Shown: positions 1 to 7,991, counted from the stretch's first letter. The stretch is DNA of 11,618 nucleotides from UBA4416 sp043719555 (GCA_043719555.1 JAYSTR010000091.1:1-11618); one strand, 5' to 3'. Notes: generated by a model not told the origin, from the letters alone. Numbers and translations: made by a program.

Positions 1-441
1 TAATTCATTGAGCACAAAACCATGTAATAAAACCGAATGTTTATAGTCAACAGAATTTACAGGTATGGACCTATTTTTAGCGCAATACTTTTCAGCATCA
101 TTATAATAATTTGATAAAAACAAGTTTAAAGCTAATTGATAATTAGCATAACATTTAATAGAATCACTAACATCGTAATTTAAAATCCGAACTAAAGAAT
201 TATATGCTTCGTGATTTTTATTTAAGTTTTTAAAACAAGTTGATCTGTTAATCAGTGCAGTAATTCTATCAGTATTATTATTCGAAAAAAAATAAATACG
301 CTCATAGCTTGTTGCTGCCAACTCATAGTTTTTGTTTTTAAATAAACTATCTGCTTCAACAAATGAAACAGATTGGCCCTTAATTAAAAAACTTACTAAT
401 AGGCACTTTAATGCCAACCAATATGTTATGTTTATTTTCAA
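1..441 (-). CDS. Exported TPR-like protein, 3' part missing at window edge
   Basis: The reading frame is open from a TTG at 441-439 to the window edge, giving 147 codons of a longer protein. An in-frame TAA lies only seven codons upstream of this TTG and no ATG, GTG or other TTG comes between, so TTG is the best start. The first ~23 residues (KINITYW, then a hydrophobic LALKCLLVSFLI stretch ending IKG|Q) look like a signal peptide. The rest is helical with TPR-like spacing (SLFKNKNYELAATSYERIY, later YNDAEKY). It overlaps the 3' end of the preceding gene by 62 nt in another frame, which implies translational coupling within one operon. Its helical pattern resembles the N-terminal half of that preceding gene, so the two may be paralogues (inference). 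Family and function are not recognised; a periplasmic scaffold is a guess. The frame is certain to be open; the start is less certain. Confidence 0.72.
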   Translation of the reverse strand, partial: MKINITYWLALKCLLVSFLIKGQSVSFVEADSLFKNKNYELAATSYERIYFFSNNNTDRITALINRSTCFKNLNKNHEAYNSLVRILNYDVSDSIKCYANYQLALNLFLSNYYNDAEKYCAKNRSIPVNSVDYKHSVLLHGFVLNEL

Positions 442-1264
442 ATTGTTTTTCTGTTTTTACTAATTGAACCGATAAAGTACTGCCCCAAATATTACCAATA
501 TAAAATACACTAAACATTCCTGCAAAAAATAATGTTTGAGGGTGATAAGCGCCATGATGGATATAATTTTCAGCTGTGATAGTAGCTAATAATCCTGACG
601 TTAAAAATGCCGCTAAAGCTTGTCCATTATTACCTGCGTATACTTTACCTAAACCTGGTATAATAGCGGATAATGCTCCTGCAACAAAAGGTGATTTACG
701 TTTAATGTTTTTTTGATCGATTGAATATTTTTTTAAGTTTAAAAATTCTTCATTTATCACTGGATTTGTAAACGAACTTTTAACAGCCAGCGAATCAAAC
801 AATTTATTTTTGCCTTTATATAAATTAAGTCCTAAAACTTCAAACTGTTGTAATTCATTTAAATTTACGTTAGTGGTTTGCTCCATCCCATTTATAATCG
901 TTAAAGCAGAATCAGTTTTGTTATTTTCAGTTTGAATAACACTCGCTAAATAATTTGCTTTATAATAAAAAAATACATTATCTGAAACAGATAAGAAATG
1001 AGATACAGCCTTATCAAACTTTTTTTCATTATAATACTCTAGTCCTAAATAAAAGTTAACAGAATCGATATAGGATGAATTTAGATTAGCTTTCGATTTC
1101 ATTTTGGAGAATTCATTTTCACACTCAGTGAATAACTTATTTTTGGCTAGATGAATAATGAAATTAAACTCATCATAAAATACTTTATTAGAATCTATAT
1201 TTTGTGCACCGATATGAGTAATCGAAACAAATAAAAGAAAAAATATAATAAGTCCTTTTTTCAA
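380..1264 (-). CDS. Exported TPR protein with C-terminal DUF5683-like membrane domain
   Basis: 294 aa. The start is TTG (1264-1262): upstream the frame soon meets a stop, and the first 20 residues form a clear signal peptide (MKKGLIIFFLLFVSITHIGA|Q), whereas the first internal Met is near residue 55. Residues ~25-165 are helical and TPR-like (YYNEKKFDKAVSHFLSV). Residues 190-262 form a membrane domain that opens with GALSAIIPGLGKVYAGN, like the 'SALIPGLGQxYxG' motif of DUF5683/TM2-like proteins. Two hydrophobic helices follow at ~215-231 and ~244-262, then a short polar tail. The gene begins 2 nt after the stop of the YidD-domain gene, so translation is probably coupled. The protein is probably anchored in the envelope with its TPR part outside the cytoplasm. 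No enzyme motif is seen. Assignment to DUF5683 itself is tentative. Confidence 0.82.
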   Translation of the reverse strand: MKKGLIIFFLLFVSITHIGAQNIDSNKVFYDEFNFIIHLAKNKLFTECENEFSKMKSKANLNSSYIDSVNFYLGLEYYNEKKFDKAVSHFLSVSDNVFFYYKANYLASVIQTENNKTDSALTIINGMEQTTNVNLNELQQFEVLGLNLYKGKNKLFDSLAVKSSFTNPVINEEFLNLKKYSIDQKNIKRKSPFVAGALSAIIPGLGKVYAGNNGQALAAFLTSGLLATITAENYIHHGAYHPQTLFFAGMFSVFYIGNIWGSTLSVQLVKTEKQFENKHNILVGIKVPISKFFN

Positions 1265-1266
1265 TC

Positions 1267-1704
1267 CTACTTTAATTTATAATATTCTGGCAAATCATTT
1301 ACTTTACCTTGCTCGTTAAATAAAACAGGATGAAAATCTATACTGGATAATCTTGTGCAGCGCGTTAATCTATCTGCCGACAAAGCCACACCTTTAATAA
1401 CCCCATAGTGTTTAATACAGCCCTTACTAAAATTTGAACAGCTCACATCAAAAGCACAGCCCATTACAATTTGTGGTGAGATAACCTTTTGATAAAAAAA
1501 CAAACTACTGCCAAATACCATGCTTAATGGATTGTATTTAACGTACCATTTACTTTTTTTGAAAACGTAACTTACTTTACGTTTAGATCTTACTGTACTA
1601 TCCGAATAATTGCAATTTTCAATTAATGCTAAATCACTATTTTCTTGTGCTTTAGTGTAAAAGCATAAGGCAATAAAAAATAAAGAAAAAATTAACTTAC
1701 TCAT
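1267..1704 (-). CDS. yidD: YidD-domain protein with a signal peptide
   Basis: 145 aa. Residues ~68-128 match the YidD family (membrane protein insertion efficiency factor, which assists YidC): YQKVISP at 71-77, the C-x-F-x-x-x-CS motif (C83, F85, C89-S90), H99/G101, GVIKG at 101-105, R-x-x-RC ending at C116, and a degenerate DFHPV at 123-127 where the family has DDPVP. Typical YidD proteins are about 70-100 aa and act at the cytoplasmic face. This one carries ~65 extra N-terminal residues, beginning with a hydrophobic segment that looks like a cleavable signal peptide (residues 1-20, ending KA|Q). The conserved Pro in 'PTCS' is replaced (VSCS). The domain may therefore lie outside the inner membrane, or be held there by an uncleaved anchor. 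It sits 15 nt after the barrel gene and 2 nt before the TPR/DUF5683-like gene. The domain call is firm; the YidC-related role is inferred from the family, and the symbol is by domain only. Confidence 0.85.
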   Translation of the reverse strand: MSKLIFSLFFIALCFYTKAQENSDLALIENCNYSDSTVRSKRKVSYVFKKSKWYVKYNPLSMVFGSSLFFYQKVISPQIVMGCAFDVSCSNFSKGCIKHYGVIKGVALSADRLTRCTRLSSIDFHPVLFNEQGKVNDLPEYYKLK

Positions 1705-1719
1705 CAGTACAACTTTTAA

Positions 1720-3498
1720 TTAAAACGGCACAAAGGTTAATCCCATCATCACGCCAAAACGCTGACTAGGATATTTTTCCCAACGGTAATAACGCATATT
1801 GGCAATGTTATTAAAGTTTACTAAAAAGGATAGCATTTTACTATAACGATACTCAGCCCCTAAATTAATATCACCTATACTATTCAATAATTTTGGTTGA
1901 TAGGTTTTTATGTTATTATCTGTTACTTGTGTTAATGCATATTGATTACCAATAACAAATACATCACCTTTTATAATAAACTTGCTTTTTAAATTATAAA
2001 TCGTTGACAGCGAAATATCAAAATCTGGTTTATGATACGCTTGCTCAATATTTTTAGGCATATATTTATAGTAATTCCCTTTAGCTATAAAGTGTATTTT
2101 TTCTTTGTACTGATATTTTGCTTGCGCTGATAGAGAGATTAAATCTGTATTATCATAAATGACATTAAACTTGTTATCAAGCGTGGTATTATTGTTATAG
2201 TCAATTACAAAATAATGCAAACTATCCATTATACTATAACCACCTTTTAAATCGTAACTTAACGTTGAACTAATATTACCTTTTAATCCAACAAACGCAT
2301 TTAACTTATTATTTGTATTTCGGTAATTCAATTGAGAATTCACAAAAGGGTTTTCGTTTGATAAACTACGCAAGGAGTTTTTTTGTAAGCCTCCGTTAAT
2401 GTTAATATAAGGAATAATAATACTTTCATAAACATCGTATTGGGCATTTAACTGCGGATAAAAATAAAACTTACCACTACCTACTCCACTCATAACATCA
2501 AGAGTTGCCGCTAATCCAATATCGACTAACCATTTTTTTCCATGTGCTTTAAAGTATGGGTTTAATTTAATAATCACATCTGTTATTGTATCACTTGGTA
2601 ACTTGTGATTAAAATAGTCAACATCTAGATTTACAAATAATTGCTCTTTATTAATAAACGTATTAAAGTTCGTGTTCAACTTAATATTATTTTCGGAGGC
2701 TTTATATAAATCCTGTAAATTATAATAAGCCAATTTTACTACATGATTAATTTTAGAGCTATCCGTATAGTGACTTTGTACTTTAACTACTGGTTCAAAT
2801 AATTGAAAGCGTTGCTTCGTATAATCTTTATTTAATTTATTTTCTGTTGTATCGTATCCGTAAAAATGTACAACATTTCGTTTGTAATTAAACTCTCCTG
2901 TAAGGGTATGTTTTTTGTAAAATTTCTTCGCAAATAATTCACCTTCATTATCACTAAAGCCGCTATAACCAACATTTCTCAATTGAGCTGCCGATGATAA
3001 ATGTTTAAAGTGAGCGCTATAAGCAACCTCTTTTGTTCGTAAACTATTAATCCAAAATTCGCCATAAGGCGTTGTGTAATTACCAAAACCTACTTTTAAT
3101 AACGAACGGTATAATTTAGTTAACGGTTCGTTTTGCATTTTAGCCGCATCAATTGGCAACACTTCGTATTTAGTTAATAACGGAGCAGAGGTAATTCCAT
3201 AATTAATATTGCCAATTTTTTTCACTGTATCATTAATTTCAGGCAAGTCGCTTTGCTTCACCGCATCTTTAATCGTTGGCTCAAACTCGCTAGTCGCATT
3301 TAATTCAATATCTTTCATGCCAACTGTTTGTGCAGTAATAGCAACTACATAGCCTAATAACAAAGCCACTACAAAAATCCATTTTAGTTTTCGTATCCGT
3401 TTTTTTTGTGCTGATTGCTCTAAATCATACATATATGAATTGCCGTATTTGCTCGATTGCATAATGTTTGTGCTTGTATAATTTCTTTCTTCTTTCAT
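1720..3498 (-). CDS. Outer-membrane beta-barrel protein (often labelled TonB-dependent receptor-like)
   Basis: 592 aa. A hydrophobic segment at ~41-55, preceded by a KKRIRKLK basic patch and ending AITA|Q (residues 53-57), looks like a signal peptide with a very long n-region. A start at Met23 (3432) would give a more normal one. Residues ~57-125 form a soluble N-terminal segment (SEFEPTIKDAVKQSDLPEI, then a YEVLPIDAAKM stretch). From ~130 to the end the protein has alternating aromatic/polar strands with tight turns, and it ends in TFVPF with a terminal Phe, as outer-membrane barrels do. No TonB box, carboxypeptidase-like domain or complete plug is visible, so a transport role is doubtful. 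It lies 54 nt after the large TPR gene, a pairing I believe recurs in Bacteroidota (from memory). An outer-membrane barrel working with a periplasmic TPR scaffold is a reasonable inference; the substrate is unknown. Confidence 0.8.
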   Translation of the reverse strand: MKEERNYTSTNIMQSSKYGNSYMYDLEQSAQKKRIRKLKWIFVVALLLGYVVAITAQTVGMKDIELNATSEFEPTIKDAVKQSDLPEINDTVKKIGNINYGITSAPLLTKYEVLPIDAAKMQNEPLTKLYRSLLKVGFGNYTTPYGEFWINSLRTKEVAYSAHFKHLSSAAQLRNVGYSGFSDNEGELFAKKFYKKHTLTGEFNYKRNVVHFYGYDTTENKLNKDYTKQRFQLFEPVVKVQSHYTDSSKINHVVKLAYYNLQDLYKASENNIKLNTNFNTFINKEQLFVNLDVDYFNHKLPSDTITDVIIKLNPYFKAHGKKWLVDIGLAATLDVMSGVGSGKFYFYPQLNAQYDVYESIIIPYININGGLQKNSLRSLSNENPFVNSQLNYRNTNNKLNAFVGLKGNISSTLSYDLKGGYSIMDSLHYFVIDYNNNTTLDNKFNVIYDNTDLISLSAQAKYQYKEKIHFIAKGNYYKYMPKNIEQAYHKPDFDISLSTIYNLKSKFIIKGDVFVIGNQYALTQVTDNNIKTYQPKLLNSIGDINLGAEYRYSKMLSFLVNFNNIANMRYYRWEKYPSQRFGVMMGLTFVPF

Positions 3499-3552
3499 TT
3501 TATTTAATATTTAGATATTAGTAATTAGAACCAGACTCATTACGACTAGTCA

Positions 3553-6500
3553 CTATTCTCTAATTACTTTTTTAATTGAATCTTGATGTTGCTCTAATAA
3601 TTCATCAAATAAATCTTTATCAGAATTTTGTTCTTTAAATTCTATCTTCAAACCATTATCACTTGCATTTGGATCAATCATACGAGCATTTTTCTTATGT
3701 TTTATTTCTTCTAATTTCGCTTTGGCTTCATCAATGTATTCTTGCTTAGGTTTACCATCTATAACCGTTTGCAACATTAATTCAGCATCTGCATAATCAC
3801 CTTTTGCAACATACATATCAGCTAACAATAACATACCTTTACTGTTCCACTCATCATTCGAGTAATCATAACTAATTAAACTGTTAATTGTTTTCTCAAC
3901 ATTTGTATAATCTTGTTTAGCAAAATGTATTTTAGCTATGTGATACAAGGCTTCTGCTCCTGTTACATTTTTAGCATTCTTTGCAATAGCTTTAAACTCA
4001 AGCATAGCATCATCGTAGCGTTTTAATTCGTAAAGCGATTTTGCTTTATCGTATTTTGCTTCGTTCGTTTGCTGTGGTGTTATTTTTTCGGTACTCAAAA
4101 CTTTTACCGCATAATCCAATGCTGTTTCATATTTCTTCAATACAAAAGCACAACGCATTGTTCCTATACGAGCTGTTAGTTTATTAGCAGGCATTTCTGC
4201 ATACTCTTCTAATTTTTGATACAATGGTAAAACCTCTTCATACTTTTTATCTTTATATAATAAGTAAGTTGTTTTTAATAAAGATGTTTCAGAATAAATA
4301 CCTCTTGTTTTATTATTAATGTATTGATAAGACGGTAACGCTTTATCAAATAAATTTTTGCTATAAGCACATTCCGCATAGCAAAAATGAGCTTCGCTAA
4401 TGTATTTGCCATCAGGATATTTGGCAATATAACTTTCAAATTTCGGCATTGCTGCATCACAATTTTTTTCGTTGTAATAAGCTTCTTTTGCCGAGTCGTA
4501 TAATGATGATTCTAATTCTGTTGTATTTAAAGGATTTCCAACAGCTTTAAAATAGTCTTCCATTCCAGCTATATCGCCTTTCGCTTCAAATATTTTTTTA
4601 ATCATCGGTAATACTTCACGAGCTTCTTCACCCTTCGGGCCTTTTTTCACGATTTGATCGAAATATGAAAACGCTTTATCATCTTGTTTGCGATTATAAT
4701 ACACTAAACCAATGCCTGCCAACGATGAGTTTACATACGATGAGTTAGGATAAGTATCTAATACTTTTTGGTAATACACAATAGCATTATCGCCATCATT
4801 TAAATCTTTACTATACGTTTCAGCGGTTTCGAAAATTGCCGCACCTAAGTATTGAGATTTAGGATACTTGGCTATTAAGGATTTTAAATCATTAATTTTT
4901 TCTTGATTGTTTTTTAAAACACCACTACATAATGCTTTTTGATACATACAGTAATCTACATCAAATTGTCCAAGCGCTATCGCGGTTTCGTAGTAATCAG
5001 CTGCCTGAGGATAAACCGCATTCATAAAATAACTATCTGCCGTTCTAATATTTGCATCAGCTATTTTTTTTGGGTCGAATTTATTTTTACTCAATAAAAA
5101 TTTACGGAATGAAATATTAGCATTCTCATAATCTTTTTTGTTTTTTAATTGAAAATAAGCATATCCAATATTGTAGTTGGATAACTCATATTCTGGTAAG
5201 CTAATCGATCCTTCATTTAACTGAAATCCTTTCCATGTTTCGATAGCCGTTGCATACTCTTTTTTAATGTAAGAAATTTCACCTAACCAATATTGCGACA
5301 ATGCATTAACTGATTTATCGCCACTCACACTCATTGCTTTTTTAAAATAACGATTCGCGCTATCTAACTCTGTATTATTAAAATGCTCTACACCTTTATA
5401 GTAAACTAATTTTTGGTATGTGATTTTTAAAATAGGATCCAATGGTTGAATTTTATCCATTGAGGCAATTGCTTGCGAATAATTTTTTGTAGTAGAATAC
5501 ACGTTCACTAAATAATGATACGCTTCTGTTTTTTTACTCGAAGTGGGATAATCTTTAATGTACTTTTGAAAAGCTACTACGGCATCATTGTAAGGAGCAA
5601 ACGATAATTCGTAACATAACTTAGCATAGCTATACAATGCATCTTCTTTAATTACTGGATCAAAATCCATATTAGACGCGGCATAAAATGCATTACGCGC
5701 TTTTGATTTATTGTTTAATTTCACATAACAATCAGCTAAGTGATACCAAGCATTTTGCGATAAGCTATCTTTTTGTGTGGTTGCTTTTTCAAAAAAAGAA
5801 ACTGCATTTTTATAATCTTTGTTTTGATAGTAGCAGTAACCTAACTCATAGTTCCCTTGTGGATTAAAGCTTCCGCCTTTTTCTGCTTTTTTAAAATACT
5901 CAATAGCATTAGCAAAGTCTTTTAAATTAAAAAACGATTCGCCAATCATTCTATTAATTTCATTTTCTTTTTGAATGTTCGCTGTATCTTTTAAAAGTTC
6001 AGGGCCATTTTTTACAACATCGGTATATTTACCTTGTATAAAATAAATTTGCGTAATGTAATAAGGCACAACCGAACTAAAGGTTTCGCTATTTTGCAAT
6101 CGAGTAAAGCCTTGTACAGCTATTTCATACTTTTTTTCCTGATAAGCTATGTGCGAGTAATAATAATTTGCAGGGTGAGAATATTTATTATCCACATCTT
6201 TAATTTCAAATAAATCAAGTTTTGATTTTTCGAAATCTTTAGTCACAAAATAACTATAGCCACGCTTAAAATATAATTCCGCTAAATCATCTTTGTTTAA
6301 TTCATAAATATCAACCTTCTCTAAAAACTTAATGGTTTCGTCGTATTTTTTTTTTCTGAAATTAGATTTCCCCAAATAAAAATAAGCCCATTTAACTTTA
6401 TTACTTTCCGGGTGTAATAAAATAAATTCTTTCATACGCCACTCTCCATCCTTATGAAACAACTCTATAGCACAAGCTGCTGCATAATACTCCGCATCTG

Positions 6501-6699
6501 TTTTCAACAACGTACTACCTGGTATCGTATTCGTATAATCTATAAATGATTTTTGAGCCGCAGTATATTGCTTTTTATCAAACAACTCAATGCCTGTTTT
6601 GTATAATGTTTCTTTATCTAAATACAGTTGCGTTTTTTGAGCAAACGCTAAACTGAAAAACGTTATAAATAAGGTGCTTAAAAAAAAGTGTTTCATCAT
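3553..6699 (-). CDS. Large periplasmic TPR-repeat protein
   Basis: 1048 aa and the first gene of the envelope operon. Residues 1-20 are a signal peptide (MMKHFFLSTLFITFFSLAFA|Q). There is no lipobox, so a soluble periplasmic location is likely. Nearly the whole of residues ~30-1000 consists of TPR/Sel1-like helical pairs with the usual A-x-x-Y/F pattern (for example the YYQNKDYKNAVSFFEKA and YYQKVLDTYPNSSY segments). Some repeats recall those of outer-membrane assembly and Tol-Pal accessory proteins (YbgF/BamD type). The C-terminus is a charged, probably flexible tail (DKDLFDELLEQHQ). Two Met codons stand in tandem at the start, so translation could begin at either. TPR arrays bind partner proteins; the barrel encoded 54 nt downstream is the obvious candidate. 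No catalytic motif is visible. The fold is certain, the partner is inferred. Confidence 0.9.
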   Translation of the reverse strand: MMKHFFLSTLFITFFSLAFAQKTQLYLDKETLYKTGIELFDKKQYTAAQKSFIDYTNTIPGSTLLKTDAEYYAAACAIELFHKDGEWRMKEFILLHPESNKVKWAYFYLGKSNFRKKKYDETIKFLEKVDIYELNKDDLAELYFKRGYSYFVTKDFEKSKLDLFEIKDVDNKYSHPANYYYSHIAYQEKKYEIAVQGFTRLQNSETFSSVVPYYITQIYFIQGKYTDVVKNGPELLKDTANIQKENEINRMIGESFFNLKDFANAIEYFKKAEKGGSFNPQGNYELGYCYYQNKDYKNAVSFFEKATTQKDSLSQNAWYHLADCYVKLNNKSKARNAFYAASNMDFDPVIKEDALYSYAKLCYELSFAPYNDAVVAFQKYIKDYPTSSKKTEAYHYLVNVYSTTKNYSQAIASMDKIQPLDPILKITYQKLVYYKGVEHFNNTELDSANRYFKKAMSVSGDKSVNALSQYWLGEISYIKKEYATAIETWKGFQLNEGSISLPEYELSNYNIGYAYFQLKNKKDYENANISFRKFLLSKNKFDPKKIADANIRTADSYFMNAVYPQAADYYETAIALGQFDVDYCMYQKALCSGVLKNNQEKINDLKSLIAKYPKSQYLGAAIFETAETYSKDLNDGDNAIVYYQKVLDTYPNSSYVNSSLAGIGLVYYNRKQDDKAFSYFDQIVKKGPKGEEAREVLPMIKKIFEAKGDIAGMEDYFKAVGNPLNTTELESSLYDSAKEAYYNEKNCDAAMPKFESYIAKYPDGKYISEAHFCYAECAYSKNLFDKALPSYQYINNKTRGIYSETSLLKTTYLLYKDKKYEEVLPLYQKLEEYAEMPANKLTARIGTMRCAFVLKKYETALDYAVKVLSTEKITPQQTNEAKYDKAKSLYELKRYDDAMLEFKAIAKNAKNVTGAEALYHIAKIHFAKQDYTNVEKTINSLISYDYSNDEWNSKGMLLLADMYVAKGDYADAELMLQTVIDGKPKQEYIDEAKAKLEEIKHKKNARMIDPNASDNGLKIEFKEQNSDKDLFDELLEQHQDSIKKVIRE

Positions 6700-6927
6700 C
6701 TTGAGTATAGTATGGTGTAGTATATAATTATCAATACATAAAACGTTACAACACCATCTAATTTAAATGCCATTGTAACCAAATTTTATTGCACTAAAAA
6801 TAAGCGTAACTTAAATTGAGTTAACAGTCTGATTATGTAGTTATTAACCCGCTTGTGTTAAAACATACGCAACAAGCATCATTTTAGTTGACTTTAAGAT
6901 TTTAATTTTAGTGATAATTTTAAACCT
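6700..6927. promoter_or_regulatory. Divergent promoter region between the envelope operon and ftsE
   Basis: 228 bp without a gene, between two start codons that point away from each other. It should hold promoters for both directions. Toward ftsE, TAATTTTA occurs twice (6903-6910 and 6915-6922), each one base off the Bacteroidota -7 consensus TAnnTTTG, but no convincing -33 TTTG is seen. Toward the operon, AAAATTTG (complement of 6779-6786) is one base off. Inverted repeats present are GTTACAA/TTGTAAC (6745-6751 and 6773-6779) and GCTTGT/ACAAGC (6851-6856 and 6872-6877). Transcription start positions cannot be fixed from the sequence. Confidence 0.6.
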
Positions 6928-7608
6928 ATGACTAACGATTCTGTAATTGAATTTAATAACGCCACTATTTACCAAGGCGAAACTCCTGTAATTTCTAATT
7001 TAAATTTACAAATTAATAAAGGAGAGTTTGTTTACTTGTTAGGTAAAACCGGAAGCGGAAAAAGTAGTTTATTAAAAACCATTTATGGTGATTTAGCTTT
7101 AAATTCAGGCTCTGGAGAAGTAGCAGGTTTTAAATTGCATCAACTCAAACGCAAAGAAATTCCTTTTCTTCGTCGCAAGCTTGGCATAGTTTTTCAGGAT
7201 TTTCAATTATTAAGCGACCGTAGTGTTTATGAAAACTTACGTTTTGTAATGAAGGCAACGGGTTGGACAGATGAAGACAAAATAAAATTACGTGTAAAAG
7301 ATGTTTTAAAAAAAGTTGGTTTAGAGCATAAAGAACAAGTAATGTCTTTTCAATTATCGGGTGGAGAACAACAACGAATAAGCATTGCTCGTGCATTAAT
7401 TAACGAACCTGAAATTATTTTAGCAGATGAGCCTACAGGGAACTTAGATCCTGAAACCTCTGAAGAAATTATGAAATTACTAATGGACATTAGTAAGCAA
7501 GGTCGTTGCATTATATTTGCTACGCACGATTTACTACTATACAGTAAATTCCCCTCACGTACGTTGATGTGCGAAAACAATCAGATTGCTGATAGCGTGA
7601 AGTTGTAG
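6928..7608 (+). CDS. ftsE: Cell-division ABC ATPase FtsE
   Basis: 226 aa, the normal length for FtsE. All ABC ATPase motifs are intact: Walker A GKTGSGKS (39-46), Q-loop Gln90 in VFQDFQLL, signature LSGGEQQR (143-150), Walker B IILADEP (163-169) followed by TGNLD, and H-loop His200 in FATHD. FtsE pairs with the membrane protein FtsX. In model bacteria the complex uses ATP to activate periplasmic peptidoglycan hydrolases during septation. No ftsX is present here; Bacteroidota usually keep ftsX elsewhere. The gene is transcribed away from the envelope operon and leads a small plus-strand unit. The generic alternative is a LolD/MacB-type ATPase, but length, motif context and synteny favour FtsE. 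The ATG at 6928 has an A-rich upstream region, as is usual in this phylum. Confidence 0.85.
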   Translation: MTNDSVIEFNNATIYQGETPVISNLNLQINKGEFVYLLGKTGSGKSSLLKTIYGDLALNSGSGEVAGFKLHQLKRKEIPFLRRKLGIVFQDFQLLSDRSVYENLRFVMKATGWTDEDKIKLRVKDVLKKVGLEHKEQVMSFQLSGGEQQRISIARALINEPEIILADEPTGNLDPETSEEIMKLLMDISKQGRCIIFATHDLLLYSKFPSRTLMCENNQIADSVKL

Positions 7609-7628
7609 GACATCATAAATAAATAAAA

Positions 7629-7973
7629 ATGTTCAAAAATTATTTTTCAATTCCATTATTAATAATTTTAATTTTATTTATTTTTCTTGGGTTAACTCTA
7701 ACACATTTTGATCTCCCAGGTTTACCATTTTCAATCCCATTTAGTGGTTTTTTATCTGCCCATCTTTTATTTAGACTATTTAATCAAAAAACAAATGTCG
7801 TTTCATTGATATTTTCGTTTTTAACTTTATTGATTATTGCATTTGTGTTTTTCTTTCAAATAAAAATCACAAAGTTTTTAAACTATAACGCATTATTAAT
7901 ATTTTTTGTTTCATTAATTATATTTACGCTATTTGAATTTCTTCATTCTTATACTAAGAAAAAATCAAATTAA
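7629..7973 (+). CDS. Small four-helix membrane protein of unknown function
   Basis: 114 aa, starting 20 nt after the ftsE stop and preceded by an AT-rich leader (AATAAATAAAA). It is strongly hydrophobic, with probable membrane helices near residues 6-24, 34-51, 56-76 and 86-105. Short loops and a basic tail (YTKKKSN) suggest a cytoplasmic C-terminus. It occupies the place that ftsX takes in proteobacterial operons, and like FtsX it has four helices, but it lacks the large extracytoplasmic domain and is about one third of FtsX's length, so it is not FtsX. I do not recognise the family. Co-transcription with ftsE is likely from spacing; a functional link is not shown. Confidence 0.62.
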   Translation: MFKNYFSIPLLIILILFIFLGLTLTHFDLPGLPFSIPFSGFLSAHLLFRLFNQKTNVVSLIFSFLTLLIIAFVFFFQIKITKFLNYNALLIFFVSLIIFTLFEFLHSYTKKKSN

Positions 7974-7991
7974 CATATCGCATTCCTGCCA

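Noticed and set aside
1720..3498. Type IX secretion or SusC-type assignment for the barrel protein
   Set aside because: No SusD-like partner, plug or T9SS C-terminal signal is visible in it or its neighbours.
4275..4460. Second minus-strand frame inside the large TPR gene
   Set aside because: It lies fully inside the TPR gene in another frame, with no signal of its own.
7145..7580. Minus-strand reading frames opposite ftsE
   Set aside because: ftsE has all ABC motifs over this stretch; the antisense frames lack any recognisable feature.
7629..7973. Possible ftsX next to ftsE
   Set aside because: It has only 114 residues and no extracytoplasmic domain, so it cannot be a normal FtsX.
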